Shown in pieces: positions 1-7,963 of a DNA stretch of 39,678 nt. The position numbers and the translations under genes were made by a program. Source of the stretch: Bacteroidota bacterium. GTDB lineage: Bacteria > Bacteroidota > Bacteroidia > Bacteroidales > F082. Each line of letters begins with the position of its first letter. Position 1 is the stretch's first letter. The notes below the pieces were generated by a model. That model worked only from the letters and a program-made list of their open reading frames with translations, made no database searches and had not been told where the DNA came from. Location: contig JAHIUX010000001.1 in NCBI GenBank assembly GCA_018816765.1, positions 1 through 39,678 of the forward strand. The letters run 5' to 3'.

Positions 1-1
1 T

Positions 2-625
2 AAGGAGGCCATTCAGCTATACGGGGTGAAATCAGCCATGGTAGGGAAAATCAGCAAGGCTTCGTTTGGCTTGTTGCGCGAAGCGGACAAGTCAGCCATT
101 TACCGCCTGGGCGAACAGCTTTGGCAATCAGGTATGCTGGAGGAGTCGTTTGTGATTTGTCACTGGTCGTATTACCTAAAAAATCAATACGATGCGACCG
201 ATTTTGCTGTATTTGAATACTGGGTGAACTCCTATATTAACAATTGGGCCAGCTGCGACACCTTATGCAACCACTCGGTAGGAAGTTGCATTGAAGCGTT
301 TCCTGAACTCATGGGCAACCTAAAAGCCTGGACATCAAGTGAAAACAGGTGGGTACGCAGGGCTTCTGCGGTATCACTGATTGTTCCTGCCCGCAAAGGA
401 CTTTTCCTGACTGATATTTTCGAAATCGCAGAACGGTTACTTACTGACGGCGACGACATGGTACAAAAGGGTTACGGATGGATGCTCAAGGCAGCCAGTC
501 AGGCGCACCAATCCGAAGTGTTTGACTTTGTAATACAGCACAAAACACATATGCCACGCACAGCCCTGCGCTATGCCATCGAGAAAATGCCTGCAACGCT
601 CAAGGCTGAAGCGATGAAAAAATAG
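2..625 (+). CDS. DNA alkylation repair protein, AlkD-like DNA glycosylase (5' end outside window)
   Basis: This is the C-terminal part of an AlkD/HEAT-like DNA glycosylase, which removes positively charged alkylated bases (N3- and N7-alkylpurines) in base excision repair. The frame is open to the left edge (from base 2), and the residues before the first internal GTG (KEAIQLYGVKSAM) look like the conserved family N-terminus, so the real start lies upstream. Matching the Bacillus cereus AlkD active site are a W-x3-D pair (Trp codon 245-247, Asp codon 257-259), an Arg-rich RWVRRASAV helix and the Trp of YGWMLKAAS. The visible 207 residues are close to the usual 220-240. It converges on the YdeI-like gene with about 20 bp between the stops. 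The family assignment is firm; substrate range is inferred. Confidence 0.85.
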   Translation, partial: KEAIQLYGVKSAMVGKISKASFGLLREADKSAIYRLGEQLWQSGMLEESFVICHWSYYLKNQYDATDFAVFEYWVNSYINNWASCDTLCNHSVGSCIEAFPELMGNLKAWTSSENRWVRRASAVSLIVPARKGLFLTDIFEIAERLLTDGDDMVQKGYGWMLKAASQAHQSEVFDFVIQHKTHMPRTALRYAIEKMPATLKAEAMKK

Positions 626-645
626 ATTAACATTGTGTATTTGTC

Positions 646-1203
646 TTAAAACAAGCGATTTTCTGCTGCACTGGCAGCAATGCTTTTTTCAAGCCGGTTT
701 TGCCGGGTCGTTGGTTGTTTGGCACTTAAAATCCAATAAAACAAAGTTTTACGGTACGAAGGCGCCTGCTTTTGTATAAAAGTCCAGGCTTCAGGCACTG
801 CCTTTAGTTGTTCTTCAAAAGGGGCAGGAAGGTTTTCGGGTCTGTTTTCGTAGCTGTACACCTGTGTCTTCGCTTCTTTCCGCTTTTCATAGATGGCCAG
901 CCCTGCTGGCTGCATCAGCCCGTTGGTAATCAGCTGGCTTACTTTCTCCAGGTTCACTGCACTCCAGTTACTTCCGGGCTTTCGGGGCGTAAAGCGGATG
1001 GTGTAGCGTTCTTCGTCAATGGATTTTCTGATGCCATCAATCCAGCCATAACACAGTGCTTCATCAACTGATGCTGACCAGCTCATGCTTGGCTTTCCAC
1101 TGCTTACCTTGTAATACCCCACCAGCAACTCGGTCGCTGTTGCATGGTTCACATGCAACCAATCACGAAAATCTGCTGCCGAAGCAAAAAAAATGGCTTC
1201 CAT
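646..1203 (-). CDS. YdeI/OmpD-associated family protein
   Basis: This 185-residue cytoplasmic protein matches the YdeI/OmpD-associated (OmdA) family. It has the N-terminal FRDWLHVNHA region, the ALCYGWIDGIRKSID motif near residues 49-63 and the RFTPRKPGSNWSAVN segment near 70-84. The C-terminal part is helical and basic (KTLFYWILSAKQPTTRQNRLEKSI). Members have been linked to envelope or antimicrobial-peptide resistance phenotypes, but no biochemical activity is established and I do not assign one. There is no signal peptide. A -7-like TATTTTTG lies about 24-31 bp upstream of the ATG. It is separate from the respiratory cluster, which ends at 1374. Confidence 0.85.
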   Translation of the reverse strand: MEAIFFASAADFRDWLHVNHATATELLVGYYKVSSGKPSMSWSASVDEALCYGWIDGIRKSIDEERYTIRFTPRKPGSNWSAVNLEKVSQLITNGLMQPAGLAIYEKRKEAKTQVYSYENRPENLPAPFEEQLKAVPEAWTFIQKQAPSYRKTLFYWILSAKQPTTRQNRLEKSIAASAAENRLF

Positions 1204-1226
1204 ATAACATGCTATTGATCAACATC

Positions 1227-1234
1227 CAAAAATA
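1227..1234 (-). promoter_or_regulatory. possible -7 promoter element for the YdeI-like gene
   Basis: Read on the minus strand this is TATTTTTG, fitting the Bacteroidota -7 consensus TAnnTTTG, and it would give a leader of roughly 15 nt. No clear -33 TTG is seen 17-23 bp upstream, so the call is tentative. Confidence 0.25.
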
Positions 1235-1373
1235 CGGCTTTCTGAGGAATACCATAGGTACATTAGTCAGGAAATTCAGCTAACCACCCACATTTTGCCT
1301 TGAAAATCCAGGCCAAATGGATACGTGTATTCAAGAAATAAATGGCCTTTATCAGTGTTTGACCGATTGATAA

Positions 1374-2240
1374 TCAGCGCAAAAGCGAATCGACTGACAG
1401 GGCGATGATCATCACCAACACAAAGTAGTTGATGCGCATAAAGTAGTAGAAAGGGTTAAACTGCCCTGTTTGCTTGCGCAAAATCCGGGTAAAGACCACC
1501 ACCAGCCAGATAACAGCTGTGAGCACAATCAGGGTTATAACAGAAGAATGAATGATACCAAACAAGGGAATCATCAATGCCGTTACGCCGGTAGCGAAAG
1601 TCCATAAAAAGGTGATGTACCTGATTTGTTCTTCGTTATAACGTTGGGTAATTGAAGGATAACCGGCATCGACATATTCTTTGCCATATTTGAGCATGAG
1701 CAGCCAGAAATGCGGCACCTGCCAGATGAAAAAGAAAAAGGCCAGAATCAAAGCCTGGGTGTCGAATACCGAGCCGCCGCCTGCAACCCATCCGACAACA
1801 GGCGGGATGGCGCCTATGACTGAACCCGGAATAACCGCAAAGGCTGTTTTGCGTTTCATGGGCGTATAAATACCGTTGTACCAGATCAGCGCGAGCAAGC
1901 CGAGCTGCAATCCAACAAAGTCGGATCCGAAATAGATCAGGGCCGAGCCGATAATTATCAGCACCATCGATACCGTGAGTGCGCCTCCCTTGCTGATCCT
2001 TCCTGAAGGAATGGGCCTTTTCCGGGTGCGTTTCATGAGTTTGTCACGGTCGCTATCCTGGTAATGGTTCAGGGCTGAAGATCCGCAGGCAAGGATGAAA
2101 ATTCCCAGTGTCGGGAGTGCCAGACCCATGTCGAAACTGCCTTTTGCAAGCAGGTAACCCGCAATAGTGGTCAGGGCTACAGCGAAGGTGATTTTTACCT
2201 TGCTGAGCTCAGCGAGCAGACTCAGGTTTTGTTTTATCAT
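1374..2240 (-). CDS. ctaB: Protoheme IX farnesyltransferase (heme O synthase)
   Basis: This 288-residue polytopic membrane protein of the UbiA superfamily adds a farnesyl group to heme b to give heme O, the precursor of heme A for the caa3 oxidase just upstream. The polyprenyl-diphosphate motif is visible as NHYQDSDRDKLMKRTRKRP near residues 58-76, in the slightly altered form common in Bacteroidota. About eight or nine hydrophobic segments follow the short N-terminus. The start lies 27 bp after the stop of subunit II, so it is probably the last gene of the oxidase operon. No heme A synthase (ctaA) is in the window, so it must be encoded elsewhere if heme A is made. I see no convincing terminator after the stop. 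Confidence 0.95.
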   Translation of the reverse strand: MIKQNLSLLAELSKVKITFAVALTTIAGYLLAKGSFDMGLALPTLGIFILACGSSALNHYQDSDRDKLMKRTRKRPIPSGRISKGGALTVSMVLIIIGSALIYFGSDFVGLQLGLLALIWYNGIYTPMKRKTAFAVIPGSVIGAIPPVVGWVAGGGSVFDTQALILAFFFFIWQVPHFWLLMLKYGKEYVDAGYPSITQRYNEEQIRYITFLWTFATGVTALMIPLFGIIHSSVITLIVLTAVIWLVVVFTRILRKQTGQFNPFYYFMRINYFVLVMIIALSVDSLLR

Positions 2241-2267
2241 TGTTTTTATTGTCTTGCTATGAATGGT

Positions 2268-3176
2268 TTACAGGGTTTTCATATAGTCGATGATATCAGA
2301 AATCTGTTCATCATTGAGCACCTGATCGTAAGGAATCATCAGGCCTTTGGCGTATCCTTTCACCACATCAGCGTTCGGTTGTTTGATGGATTCTCTGATA
2401 TAGGTGTCATCAATGGTCACTTCGCGTTCAACGCCATTGGTTTCAACAACTTCCTTTTTGCCGTAAATTCCTTTCAGCGATGGGCCAATGAGCTTGGAGC
2501 CATCGGTGGTGTGACAGGTGAAACAGGCATTTTGTTTCATGATGGCCAAACCGGGATGAATATCAGTTTTGACAGAAGCCTTGCCTAACCAGGCATCATA
2601 CTGCTCCTGCGAAACAACCGTCACAGAAGTGAGCATATAGGAATGCAACTGACCGCAATATTCAGCGCACATGATATCATAACGGCCTTCGGTGGTGGCT
2701 TCAAACCACATATAATTGTTTTTTCCCGGCACAAGGTCTTCCTTAATCCTGAACGCAGGAATAAAAAAGCTGTGCAACACATCGCGCGACTGAAGGTTGA
2801 GCTTCACCGGCTGGTGAATAGGAATCACCAGTGAATCGGTGAGCAGACCGTCAGGATATTCAAATGAAAATTTCCACATCTGACCATAAGCCGTTATTTC
2901 CATGGCGTTGTCAGGTACTGTGCGCATAGGCCTGAATCCGAGCCATCCAAAATAAAACATCACCATTACGAGAATGGTCGGAACTGCGGTCCATACCACT
3001 TCAATGGTATTATTGCCTTCGATATGGCTCGACTTCGGGTTGCGTTTTTTATTGTAACGAAACACAAAATAAATCATTACTGCCGTGATTCCCAGCAGAA
3101 AAAATATGGAGATCCCTGCAATGATGTACAGTGAAAGATCGACTCCCTGAGCGAAGGTTGAAGCTGCTGTTCTCAT
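2268..3176 (-). CDS. ctaC: Cytochrome c oxidase subunit II with fused cytochrome c domain (caa3-type)
   Basis: This 302-residue protein takes electrons from cytochrome c into the caa3 oxidase. It has two membrane helices (about 15-40 and 58-80), then a periplasmic cupredoxin domain with the full CuA ligand set: His135, Cys170, Glu172, Cys174, His178, Met181 (CAEYCGQLHSYM). After it comes a class I cytochrome c domain with CFTCH at 218-222. The extra heme makes this a caa3-type enzyme rather than aa3. No cleavable signal peptide or lipobox is evident. It lies 5 bp after subunit IV and 27 bp before ctaB. Having subunit II last rather than first among the structural genes is unlike the common proteobacterial order. 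Confidence 0.95.
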   Translation of the reverse strand: MRTAASTFAQGVDLSLYIIAGISIFFLLGITAVMIYFVFRYNKKRNPKSSHIEGNNTIEVVWTAVPTILVMVMFYFGWLGFRPMRTVPDNAMEITAYGQMWKFSFEYPDGLLTDSLVIPIHQPVKLNLQSRDVLHSFFIPAFRIKEDLVPGKNNYMWFEATTEGRYDIMCAEYCGQLHSYMLTSVTVVSQEQYDAWLGKASVKTDIHPGLAIMKQNACFTCHTTDGSKLIGPSLKGIYGKKEVVETNGVEREVTIDDTYIRESIKQPNADVVKGYAKGLMIPYDQVLNDEQISDIIDYMKTL

Positions 3177-3181
3177 AAGTC

Positions 3182-3502
3182 TTATCGGTTAAAGTATTCA
3201 ATACTGGTCAACATGGTAAACACAATAAAAAGCACACCGACAAGGAGTACGAGCCAGGTATAGATCTTTTTATCATACTTCAGGTGCATGAAATAATAGG
3301 CTACAACGATGACCTTAACTGTTGCAATAAGCATGGCTGTTGCTACAGACAGCGTGGCCAGATTGGCGCCGAACACTGAAGCCGAAACGGTGACGAAGGT
3401 TAGCAGAAGCAGTGCCAGCAGGGTACTGAACTGTTCTTTGTAACTCACAATATGATGAGGTTCCTGCAATGCTGCATTTTCGTGCTTATCTTTCTTTTCC
3501 AT
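3182..3502 (-). CDS. ctaF: Cytochrome c oxidase subunit IV (small membrane subunit)
   Basis: This small subunit (about 106 residues) of the caa3 oxidase matches the prokaryotic subunit IV family. It has a charged cytoplasmic N-terminus and three hydrophobic helices, with YYFMHLKYDKKIYTW between helices two and three, a family hallmark. I chose the ATG at 3502, 5 bp after the stop of subunit III. A TTG at 3511 overlapping that stop would add three residues. Such subunits stabilise the complex and have no known redox role. Confidence 0.9.
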   Translation of the reverse strand: MEKKDKHENAALQEPHHIVSYKEQFSTLLALLLLTFVTVSASVFGANLATLSVATAMLIATVKVIVVAYYFMHLKYDKKIYTWLVLLVGVLFIVFTMLTSIEYFNR

Positions 3503-3507
3503 GATGA

Positions 3508-4137
3508 TCAATGAATAAGGTAAAACAGGGGGAATAAATAAATCCAGATTAAGTCGACAAGGTGCCAGTACAGGCCTGCGTTTTCGGTCAATGTATAATG
3601 CTCTGCATCAACCTGGCCTTTTTTGGTCCGGTAAATAACAACTCCTATGAATATGGCACCAATGACGATATGCAGGGCATGTAAACCCGTCATGAAGAAA
3701 TAGAGGAAAAAGAAAAGTCCTTCGCCTTTTGGCAGGTTATTGTATACTTCCATTCCCGGAAACAGCCCATGATGGATTTTTGCTGACCATTCGAAGTATT
3801 TGATCACCATGAACACCAATGCCGCGCCCAGTGTGATAATATGCAGGCGAATGGATAGTTTGGTGTTCCCTTTTTGAATCGCGGTTATTGACATGGCTAT
3901 GGTCATGCTGCTGAACAGCAGTACCACGGTATTGATGGTGCCCATGGCGACATTCAACTCGAAAGATGAAAGCAGAAAGGCTTCATGGTTCATCATCCTG
4001 TAGATGATATACACGATGAACAGGCCTCCGAATAGCAGAAGCTCAGTGAATAAAAACAGCCACATTCCCATCTTTGAGGCTTCTGTGTCGCGGTTGTGCC
4101 CTGAATTGGGCAGTGCAAATCCTGAAGTGTGTTCCAT
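3508..4137 (-). CDS. ctaE: Cytochrome c oxidase subunit III
   Basis: This 209-residue protein has five hydrophobic helices and matches heme-copper oxidase subunit III. Typical segments are MGMWLFLFTELLLFGGLF near residues 23-40, FFLYFFMTGLHALHIVIGAIF near 142-162, and the C-terminal GLYWHLVDLIWIYLFPLFYLI. It lacks redox cofactors and supports proton uptake and stability of the catalytic subunit. It starts 5 bp after the stop of subunit I, in an operon with near-zero spacing. Confidence 0.95.
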   Translation of the reverse strand: MEHTSGFALPNSGHNRDTEASKMGMWLFLFTELLLFGGLFIVYIIYRMMNHEAFLLSSFELNVAMGTINTVVLLFSSMTIAMSITAIQKGNTKLSIRLHIITLGAALVFMVIKYFEWSAKIHHGLFPGMEVYNNLPKGEGLFFFLYFFMTGLHALHIVIGAIFIGVVIYRTKKGQVDAEHYTLTENAGLYWHLVDLIWIYLFPLFYLIH

Positions 4138-4142
4138 AACTG

Positions 4143-5762
4143 TTATTCTTGGATGCTTGGTTTGTGTTCAAAGTCGTAAGGTCCATCCTGGGGTAACTGT
4201 GGCATGCGGTCGAAATTTTGCAAGGGTGGCGGTGATTTTGTCTGCCACTCGAGGGTGATGCCACCCCAGGGATTACGTCCAACGGCCTTTTTACTTTTGA
4301 AATAGCCTGCAATCAGGTTTCCCAGCATCAGCAATATGCCAGTGGCCATAATCCAAGAGCCAATGGTGCTGATCATATTGGGAAGATGAAAAACAGGCAA
4401 GTAGTCATAATACCTTCTTGGCATTCCCATGAGTCCGGAGATCAGCATCGGGAAATAAAGTGTGTTGAATCCGATGAAAAGGATGGTAAACGCCACATTG
4501 GCTACCTTGATGTTATACATTTTTCCCCAGATTTTGGGATACCAGTAGTGCAGCGCACCGAAAAAGGCAAAGCCTGTTCCTCCGAACATCACATAATGAA
4601 AATGTCCAACCACGAAATAGGTGTCGTGCAGGTGAATGTCGGTGGCCAAAGCACCCAGTACCAAACCTGTAAAACCACCAATCATGAACTGGAAAATAAA
4701 GGCCAGTGCATACAACAATGGTGGCTGTACATTGATCGACCCTTTGTAAAGCGTGGCCACCCAGTTAAATACCTTTATTGCAGTTGGGATGGCAACAAGA
4801 AAGGTCAGGATGGAAAAGATGAATCGTCCGGTGCTGCTCATGCCAGCGGTAAACATATGGTGTCCCCAGATAAAGTAACCCACGAAGGCAATGGCAAGGC
4901 TCGAAAATGCAATGGCTTTATAGCCGAAAATGGTGCGCTGGCTAAAGGTCGGCAGCAATTCTGAAATGATGCCAAAGGCGGGTAGCGCCATGATGTATAC
5001 GGCGGGATGCGAATAAATCCAGAAAAGGTGTTGGTACAAAATTGGGTCTCCTCCAATCGATGGATCAAACAGCCCTACTCCGAAAAAGCGTTCAGCAACA
5101 ATCATCATCAGCGTGATGCCAATGATTGGTGTTGCGAGCAGCTGAATCCATGAGGTTGCATATAGCGACCACGCAAACAAAGGCATCTTCAGAAAACTCA
5201 TTCCGGGAGCACGCAGCCTATGAATGGTGACAATAAAATTCAGCCCGGTAAGAATCGATGAAAAACCAAGTACAAATGCTGCCAGTACCGACATGGTTAC
5301 ATTGGTTCCTGTTTTCACACTGTAGGGCGCATAAAACGTCCAGCCTGTATCAGCGGGTCCGTCACCGAAAATAAGGGTTGACAAAGCCATGCAGGCTCCA
5401 ATTACATATATCCACCATGAAAGCAGGTTGAGGCGTGGAAACGAAACATCGTCGGTGCCCAGCATGATCGGCAGAAAGAAGTTGCCGAAGACTGCCGGAA
5501 TGCTTGGGATGATAAACAAAAAAATCATGATCACGCCATGGAGGGTGAAGATCTGGTTGTACGTTTTGGCTTCCAGAAAATCTTTACCCGGGTTGAGCAG
5601 CTCGAGGCGCATCAGCAGCCCCAGTGTCATGCCTACCAGAAAGAAGGTGATGAGCGAATACAGGTATAGCAGTGCTATGCGCTTATGGTCTACACTGAAA
5701 ATCCAGGAGAAAATCCCTTTTTTTACCTGCAGGTAATTTAAGTCTGTTGTTAATGTTGACAT
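4143..5762 (-). CDS. ctaD: Cytochrome c oxidase subunit I (A2-type heme-copper oxidase)
   Basis: This 539-residue catalytic subunit has about 12 membrane helices and carries low-spin heme a and the heme a3-CuB site. Visible ligands are His75 and His389 (heme a), His252, His301 and His302 (CuB), Tyr256 (the cross-linked Tyr) and His387 (heme a3, in VVGHFHYVMFGG). At the end of the D-channel it has Tyr250-Ser251 and then His-Pro-Ala, where A1 enzymes have His-Pro-Glu. This YS motif places it in type A2, as in the Rhodothermus marinus caa3 enzyme. It lies 7 bp after sco. A2 oxidases pump protons without the conserved Glu; pumping here is inferred from family. Confidence 0.97.
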   Translation of the reverse strand: MSTLTTDLNYLQVKKGIFSWIFSVDHKRIALLYLYSLITFFLVGMTLGLLMRLELLNPGKDFLEAKTYNQIFTLHGVIMIFLFIIPSIPAVFGNFFLPIMLGTDDVSFPRLNLLSWWIYVIGACMALSTLIFGDGPADTGWTFYAPYSVKTGTNVTMSVLAAFVLGFSSILTGLNFIVTIHRLRAPGMSFLKMPLFAWSLYATSWIQLLATPIIGITLMMIVAERFFGVGLFDPSIGGDPILYQHLFWIYSHPAVYIMALPAFGIISELLPTFSQRTIFGYKAIAFSSLAIAFVGYFIWGHHMFTAGMSSTGRFIFSILTFLVAIPTAIKVFNWVATLYKGSINVQPPLLYALAFIFQFMIGGFTGLVLGALATDIHLHDTYFVVGHFHYVMFGGTGFAFFGALHYWYPKIWGKMYNIKVANVAFTILFIGFNTLYFPMLISGLMGMPRRYYDYLPVFHLPNMISTIGSWIMATGILLMLGNLIAGYFKSKKAVGRNPWGGITLEWQTKSPPPLQNFDRMPQLPQDGPYDFEHKPSIQE

Positions 5763-5769
5763 TGGTTTA

Positions 5770-6561
5770 CTATGCGTTGTTGGATTGTTTCTTGCGTTTA
5801 TTGGATATGATTAATGTGGCCAAAAACAGCAGTGCTGCTACCAATATGAGCGCGCCGGAAACCTTGGTCACATTGAACACATATTTCTGACCCTCAGCAT
5901 CATAACTAAAACAAAATTCAAGCACCTTGCTGATGGTCGGACCTGATTTTCCCTGGCCTGCCTCAATGATGGCCATTTTCAGGTCGAATGGCAGAAAATA
6001 GGTTCCATGAAGGTAGCGGGTGATTTTTCCATCGGGACTAACAACCAACAGGGTTGCCGGATGGATGTAGTTTTCGCCTTCCTGCTTGACCTGATAGCCA
6101 ATGTTGTCGAGGAAACGGTGTATGGTAAGGCTGTCACCGGTAAAAAAGCGCCAGCTGTTTTCCGTGTCGCCTTTGCCAATTAGCTTGGCGTAGGACTTTT
6201 TTTTGTTTTGGGCCAACACTGGCTTTTCAAGGTGACTAAAGCTGATGGTAAAGACCTCATAATCCTTGCCAAGTTCAAGGTCCGACTTTTTCATCACATC
6301 GGCCAGGCCATTCATCAGGGGAGTACAAATGCCAGGGCATTCATAATACACCATCGAAATAATGGTTGGTTTGTGAATGGCTTCCTTCAGGTTTACTTCA
6401 TTGAATTTTTCATCGGTAAACACATAGTCATCACCGATGTATTTGTCGAGTTGCTCATAAACGCCCAGCTTTTCCTGGGCACTCAGCTGAGGCCTGCATT
6501 GGACGAGTATGACACATAACAAGGACAAAACCAGGATAGTCTTTTTTGTTAAATGACTCAT
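5770..6561 (-). CDS. SCO1/SenC copper chaperone for oxidase assembly
   Basis: This 263-residue SCO protein has a thioredoxin-like fold and delivers copper to, or reduces the cysteines of, the CuA site of subunit II. The copper ligands are present: Cys75 and Cys79 (CPGIC) and His167 (YIHPATLL). The N-terminus is a lipoprotein signal ending ILVQC (Cys22). Unusually it also has a C-terminal membrane helix (about 234-253) followed by a basic KRKKQ tail, so it may be anchored at both ends. It is the first gene of the caa3 operon and lies directly downstream of the 6606-6630 palindrome. Confidence 0.93.
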   Translation of the reverse strand: MSHLTKKTILVLSLLCVILVQCRPQLSAQEKLGVYEQLDKYIGDDYVFTDEKFNEVNLKEAIHKPTIISMVYYECPGICTPLMNGLADVMKKSDLELGKDYEVFTISFSHLEKPVLAQNKKKSYAKLIGKGDTENSWRFFTGDSLTIHRFLDNIGYQVKQEGENYIHPATLLVVSPDGKITRYLHGTYFLPFDLKMAIIEAGQGKSGPTISKVLEFCFSYDAEGQKYVFNVTKVSGALILVAALLFLATLIISNKRKKQSNNA

Positions 6562-6851
6562 TGTCTGTAATATGGCTTTAAAAAGTGTGTAATAATTTGG
6601 TTCTGCTAATTTAGACTAAATCTAAATTAGAAAACAAGAAATTTTATCAAAAAGTTTAATTTCAATGAGATAGGAGGTGAAAATTGGGTGTTTTTACTTG
6701 TTGAGCAATATTCAATGTATTTGATAATGAATGATATAACAAAAGTTGAATTGTTGAAAATAATATTGGTAAACAAGCTGGTTTTAATCACCAACTGTTG
6801 CTTGTCGGATACTATTTTGACAATTGCTACAACCACCATTACCGGTTGGGC
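6562..6851. other. AT-rich intergenic region upstream of sco
   Basis: This gene-free stretch lies between the DUF4920 terminator and sco. It holds the operator-like palindrome at 6606-6630 and a possible -33/-7 pair read toward sco: TTTTTG near 6645-6650 and TAATTTAG inside the palindrome. An AGGAGGTG at about 6672 on the plus strand resembles a Shine-Dalgarno sequence, but the open frame after it runs through the terminator and is not a convincing gene. I see nothing else. Confidence 0.5.
6606..6630. promoter_or_regulatory. Perfect palindrome, likely operator of the sco/caa3 operon
   Basis: This is a perfect inverted repeat: CTAATTTAGA at 6606-6615, a 5-bp spacer, and TCTAAATTAG at 6621-6630. 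It is centred 57 bp upstream of the sco ATG. Its 19-bp core differs from the site upstream of ccoS (14210-14228) at one spacer base only. On the minus strand the left part can be read as a -7 element, TAATTTAG, 18 bp after TTTTTG. Binding there would block transcription, though an activator is not excluded. The regulator is unknown; it does not match the FNR/CRP box. Confidence 0.65.
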
Positions 6852-6886
6852 AAAAAAAAACCTCCCCGGAAGAATCCAGAGAGGTT
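6852..6886 (-). terminator. Rho-independent terminator after the DUF4920 gene
   Basis: On the minus strand the arms AACCTC and GAGGTT enclose a loop that can pair further (GGA/TCC), and the second arm runs into a tract of nine T residues. It begins about 20 bp after the DUF4920 stop and separates that transcript from sco. Confidence 0.8.
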
Positions 6887-6905
6887 GACACTGTGTTGCA
6901 AAAGT

Positions 6906-7430
6906 TTATTGGATGATCACACCCACAGCTTCGATGGAATATTTCCAGCTGTCCAGCGTAATGGCATCGATTTCTTCCTGGCTTTTACCTTCGTCGGCAG
7001 CCATGTGTTTCAATACATCAACCGTCAGTTTTTCGCGTGTGGCGATACCTTCGACCCATGCTTTTTTTCCGGAGGCGTCTTTGGGCACACTGAAAGATTC
7101 ATCCTTCATGTTTACCATGATGTCTTCACCATTTTCCTGCTTTAAGGTAAGCCAGCAACCTGAATGCTGACAAACATCAGCAACAGTTCCGTATACCTTC
7201 ACGGCTACCGGATTTTCGGAATCAAAGGCTGAAGAAAGGGAATTGATGTCAGTCGAGCCATCAGCCTGAATGACCGCCCCAAAATTGCCAGTAGGGGGCA
7301 AAGCGGCATGCTCGGTTTGCATTGCCTCACCGGTATTTTCCTTGTTTTCATTGATCGGCTGCTGACAGGCAGAGGCCAAAAACAACCAGGATATGCCAAG
7401 GGTAATGCAAAAAACCTTGTAAAATTTCAT
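6906..7430 (-). CDS. DUF4920 domain lipoprotein
   Basis: This 174-residue exported lipoprotein (lipobox ending LASAC, Cys22) matches DUF4920, a Bacteroidota-rich family of unknown function. The mature part is a compact beta-rich domain (about 48-174). It has a Cys-x4-Cys-Trp motif (CQHSGCW, Cys87-Cys92) next to His89, then Met105 and Met108, which together could bind a metal or form a disulfide. It lies 4 bp after the cytochrome c lipoprotein and before sco. A role in periplasmic copper handling or thiol chemistry for oxidase assembly is inferred only from this position and the Cys/His/Met cluster. Confidence 0.8.
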   Translation of the reverse strand: MKFYKVFCITLGISWLFLASACQQPINENKENTGEAMQTEHAALPPTGNFGAVIQADGSTDINSLSSAFDSENPVAVKVYGTVADVCQHSGCWLTLKQENGEDIMVNMKDESFSVPKDASGKKAWVEGIATREKLTVDVLKHMAADEGKSQEEIDAITLDSWKYSIEAVGVIIQ

Positions 7431-7434
7431 GTGA

Positions 7435-7908
7435 TTAGCGCGGATTGATTACAACATCCTTTACTTCTTCAAGGCTCACTGTTCCGCCGTTGTTGCCGAA
7501 AGAATTCAATACGTAATTGATGACAGCAACAGCCTCTTCTTTGGTGTTCACCTGGGGAGGCATGGGTGCATTGTAGGTCTTACCATTCACCACGATTTCG
7601 TGTGAAGACCCGTTCAGCGCCTGCGAAACGGCGCGTACCTTATCGGCCAATAGATAGTCTGACTGAGCCAAGGGAGGAAATGCTCCGGGAATTCCTTCGC
7701 CATTTGCCTGGTGGCAAACAATGCATTTCTCCTTGTAAATTTTTTCACCTGCGGCATATGGACTTTCAGCAACCTGTACAGCTGCTTCAGTTTTTACCGC
7801 TTCAACAGGAACCTGGGTTTTGGTTTCAGCACCACCGCCGCATCCAAACATTGCTGTCAGTAAGGCTATTCCAGCTACTGAACCAGCTACAAAAGTCAAT
7901 TTTTTCAT
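7435..7908 (-). CDS. Class I c-type cytochrome lipoprotein
   Basis: This 157-residue monoheme cytochrome c has heme motif CIVCH at 62-66 and a likely Met ligand in the YNAPMPPQ segment near residue 115. An N-terminal signal ends in FGC (Cys23), consistent with a lipid anchor although the lipobox is not ideal. A linker of about 25 residues rich in Val, Ala and Glu separates the anchor from the heme domain. It lies between the cbb3 and caa3 genes and is likely co-transcribed with the DUF4920 gene, so it could carry electrons from ACIII to either oxidase; that role is inferred. A degraded copy of the shared palindrome lies about 65 bp upstream. Confidence 0.9.
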   Translation of the reverse strand: MKKLTFVAGSVAGIALLTAMFGCGGGAETKTQVPVEAVKTEAAVQVAESPYAAGEKIYKEKCIVCHQANGEGIPGAFPPLAQSDYLLADKVRAVSQALNGSSHEIVVNGKTYNAPMPPQVNTKEEAVAVINYVLNSFGNNGGTVSLEEVKDVVINPR

Positions 7909-7939
7909 GGTTATAAAACTTGTGGGATTAAATTTTTTG

Positions 7940-7947
7940 CAAAATTA
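7940..7947 (-). promoter_or_regulatory. possible -7 promoter element for the cytochrome c lipoprotein gene
   Basis: On the minus strand this reads TAATTTTG, matching TAnnTTTG, about 32-39 bp upstream of the ATG. No TTG is seen at the expected -33 position. Instead the weak palindrome at 7964-7982 lies there, which would suit a promoter that depends on or is blocked by a regulator. Confidence 0.35.
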
Positions 7948-7963
7948 CTGAATTTCTCACCGA

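Noticed and set aside
1295-1350. AGGCCA/TGGCCT inverted repeat after ctaB as a terminator
   Set aside because: Only 6 bp of stem with a loop of about 27 nt and no T tract after it in the direction of transcription.
4386-4964. 192-residue open frame on the plus strand
   Set aside because: Antisense to ctaD; it has low-complexity, charged content with no family resemblance, and the minus strand protein is certain.
6688-6888. 66-residue plus-strand frame after an AGGAGGTG sequence
   Set aside because: It runs through the DUF4920 terminator, and Shine-Dalgarno sequences are not a useful guide in this phylum.
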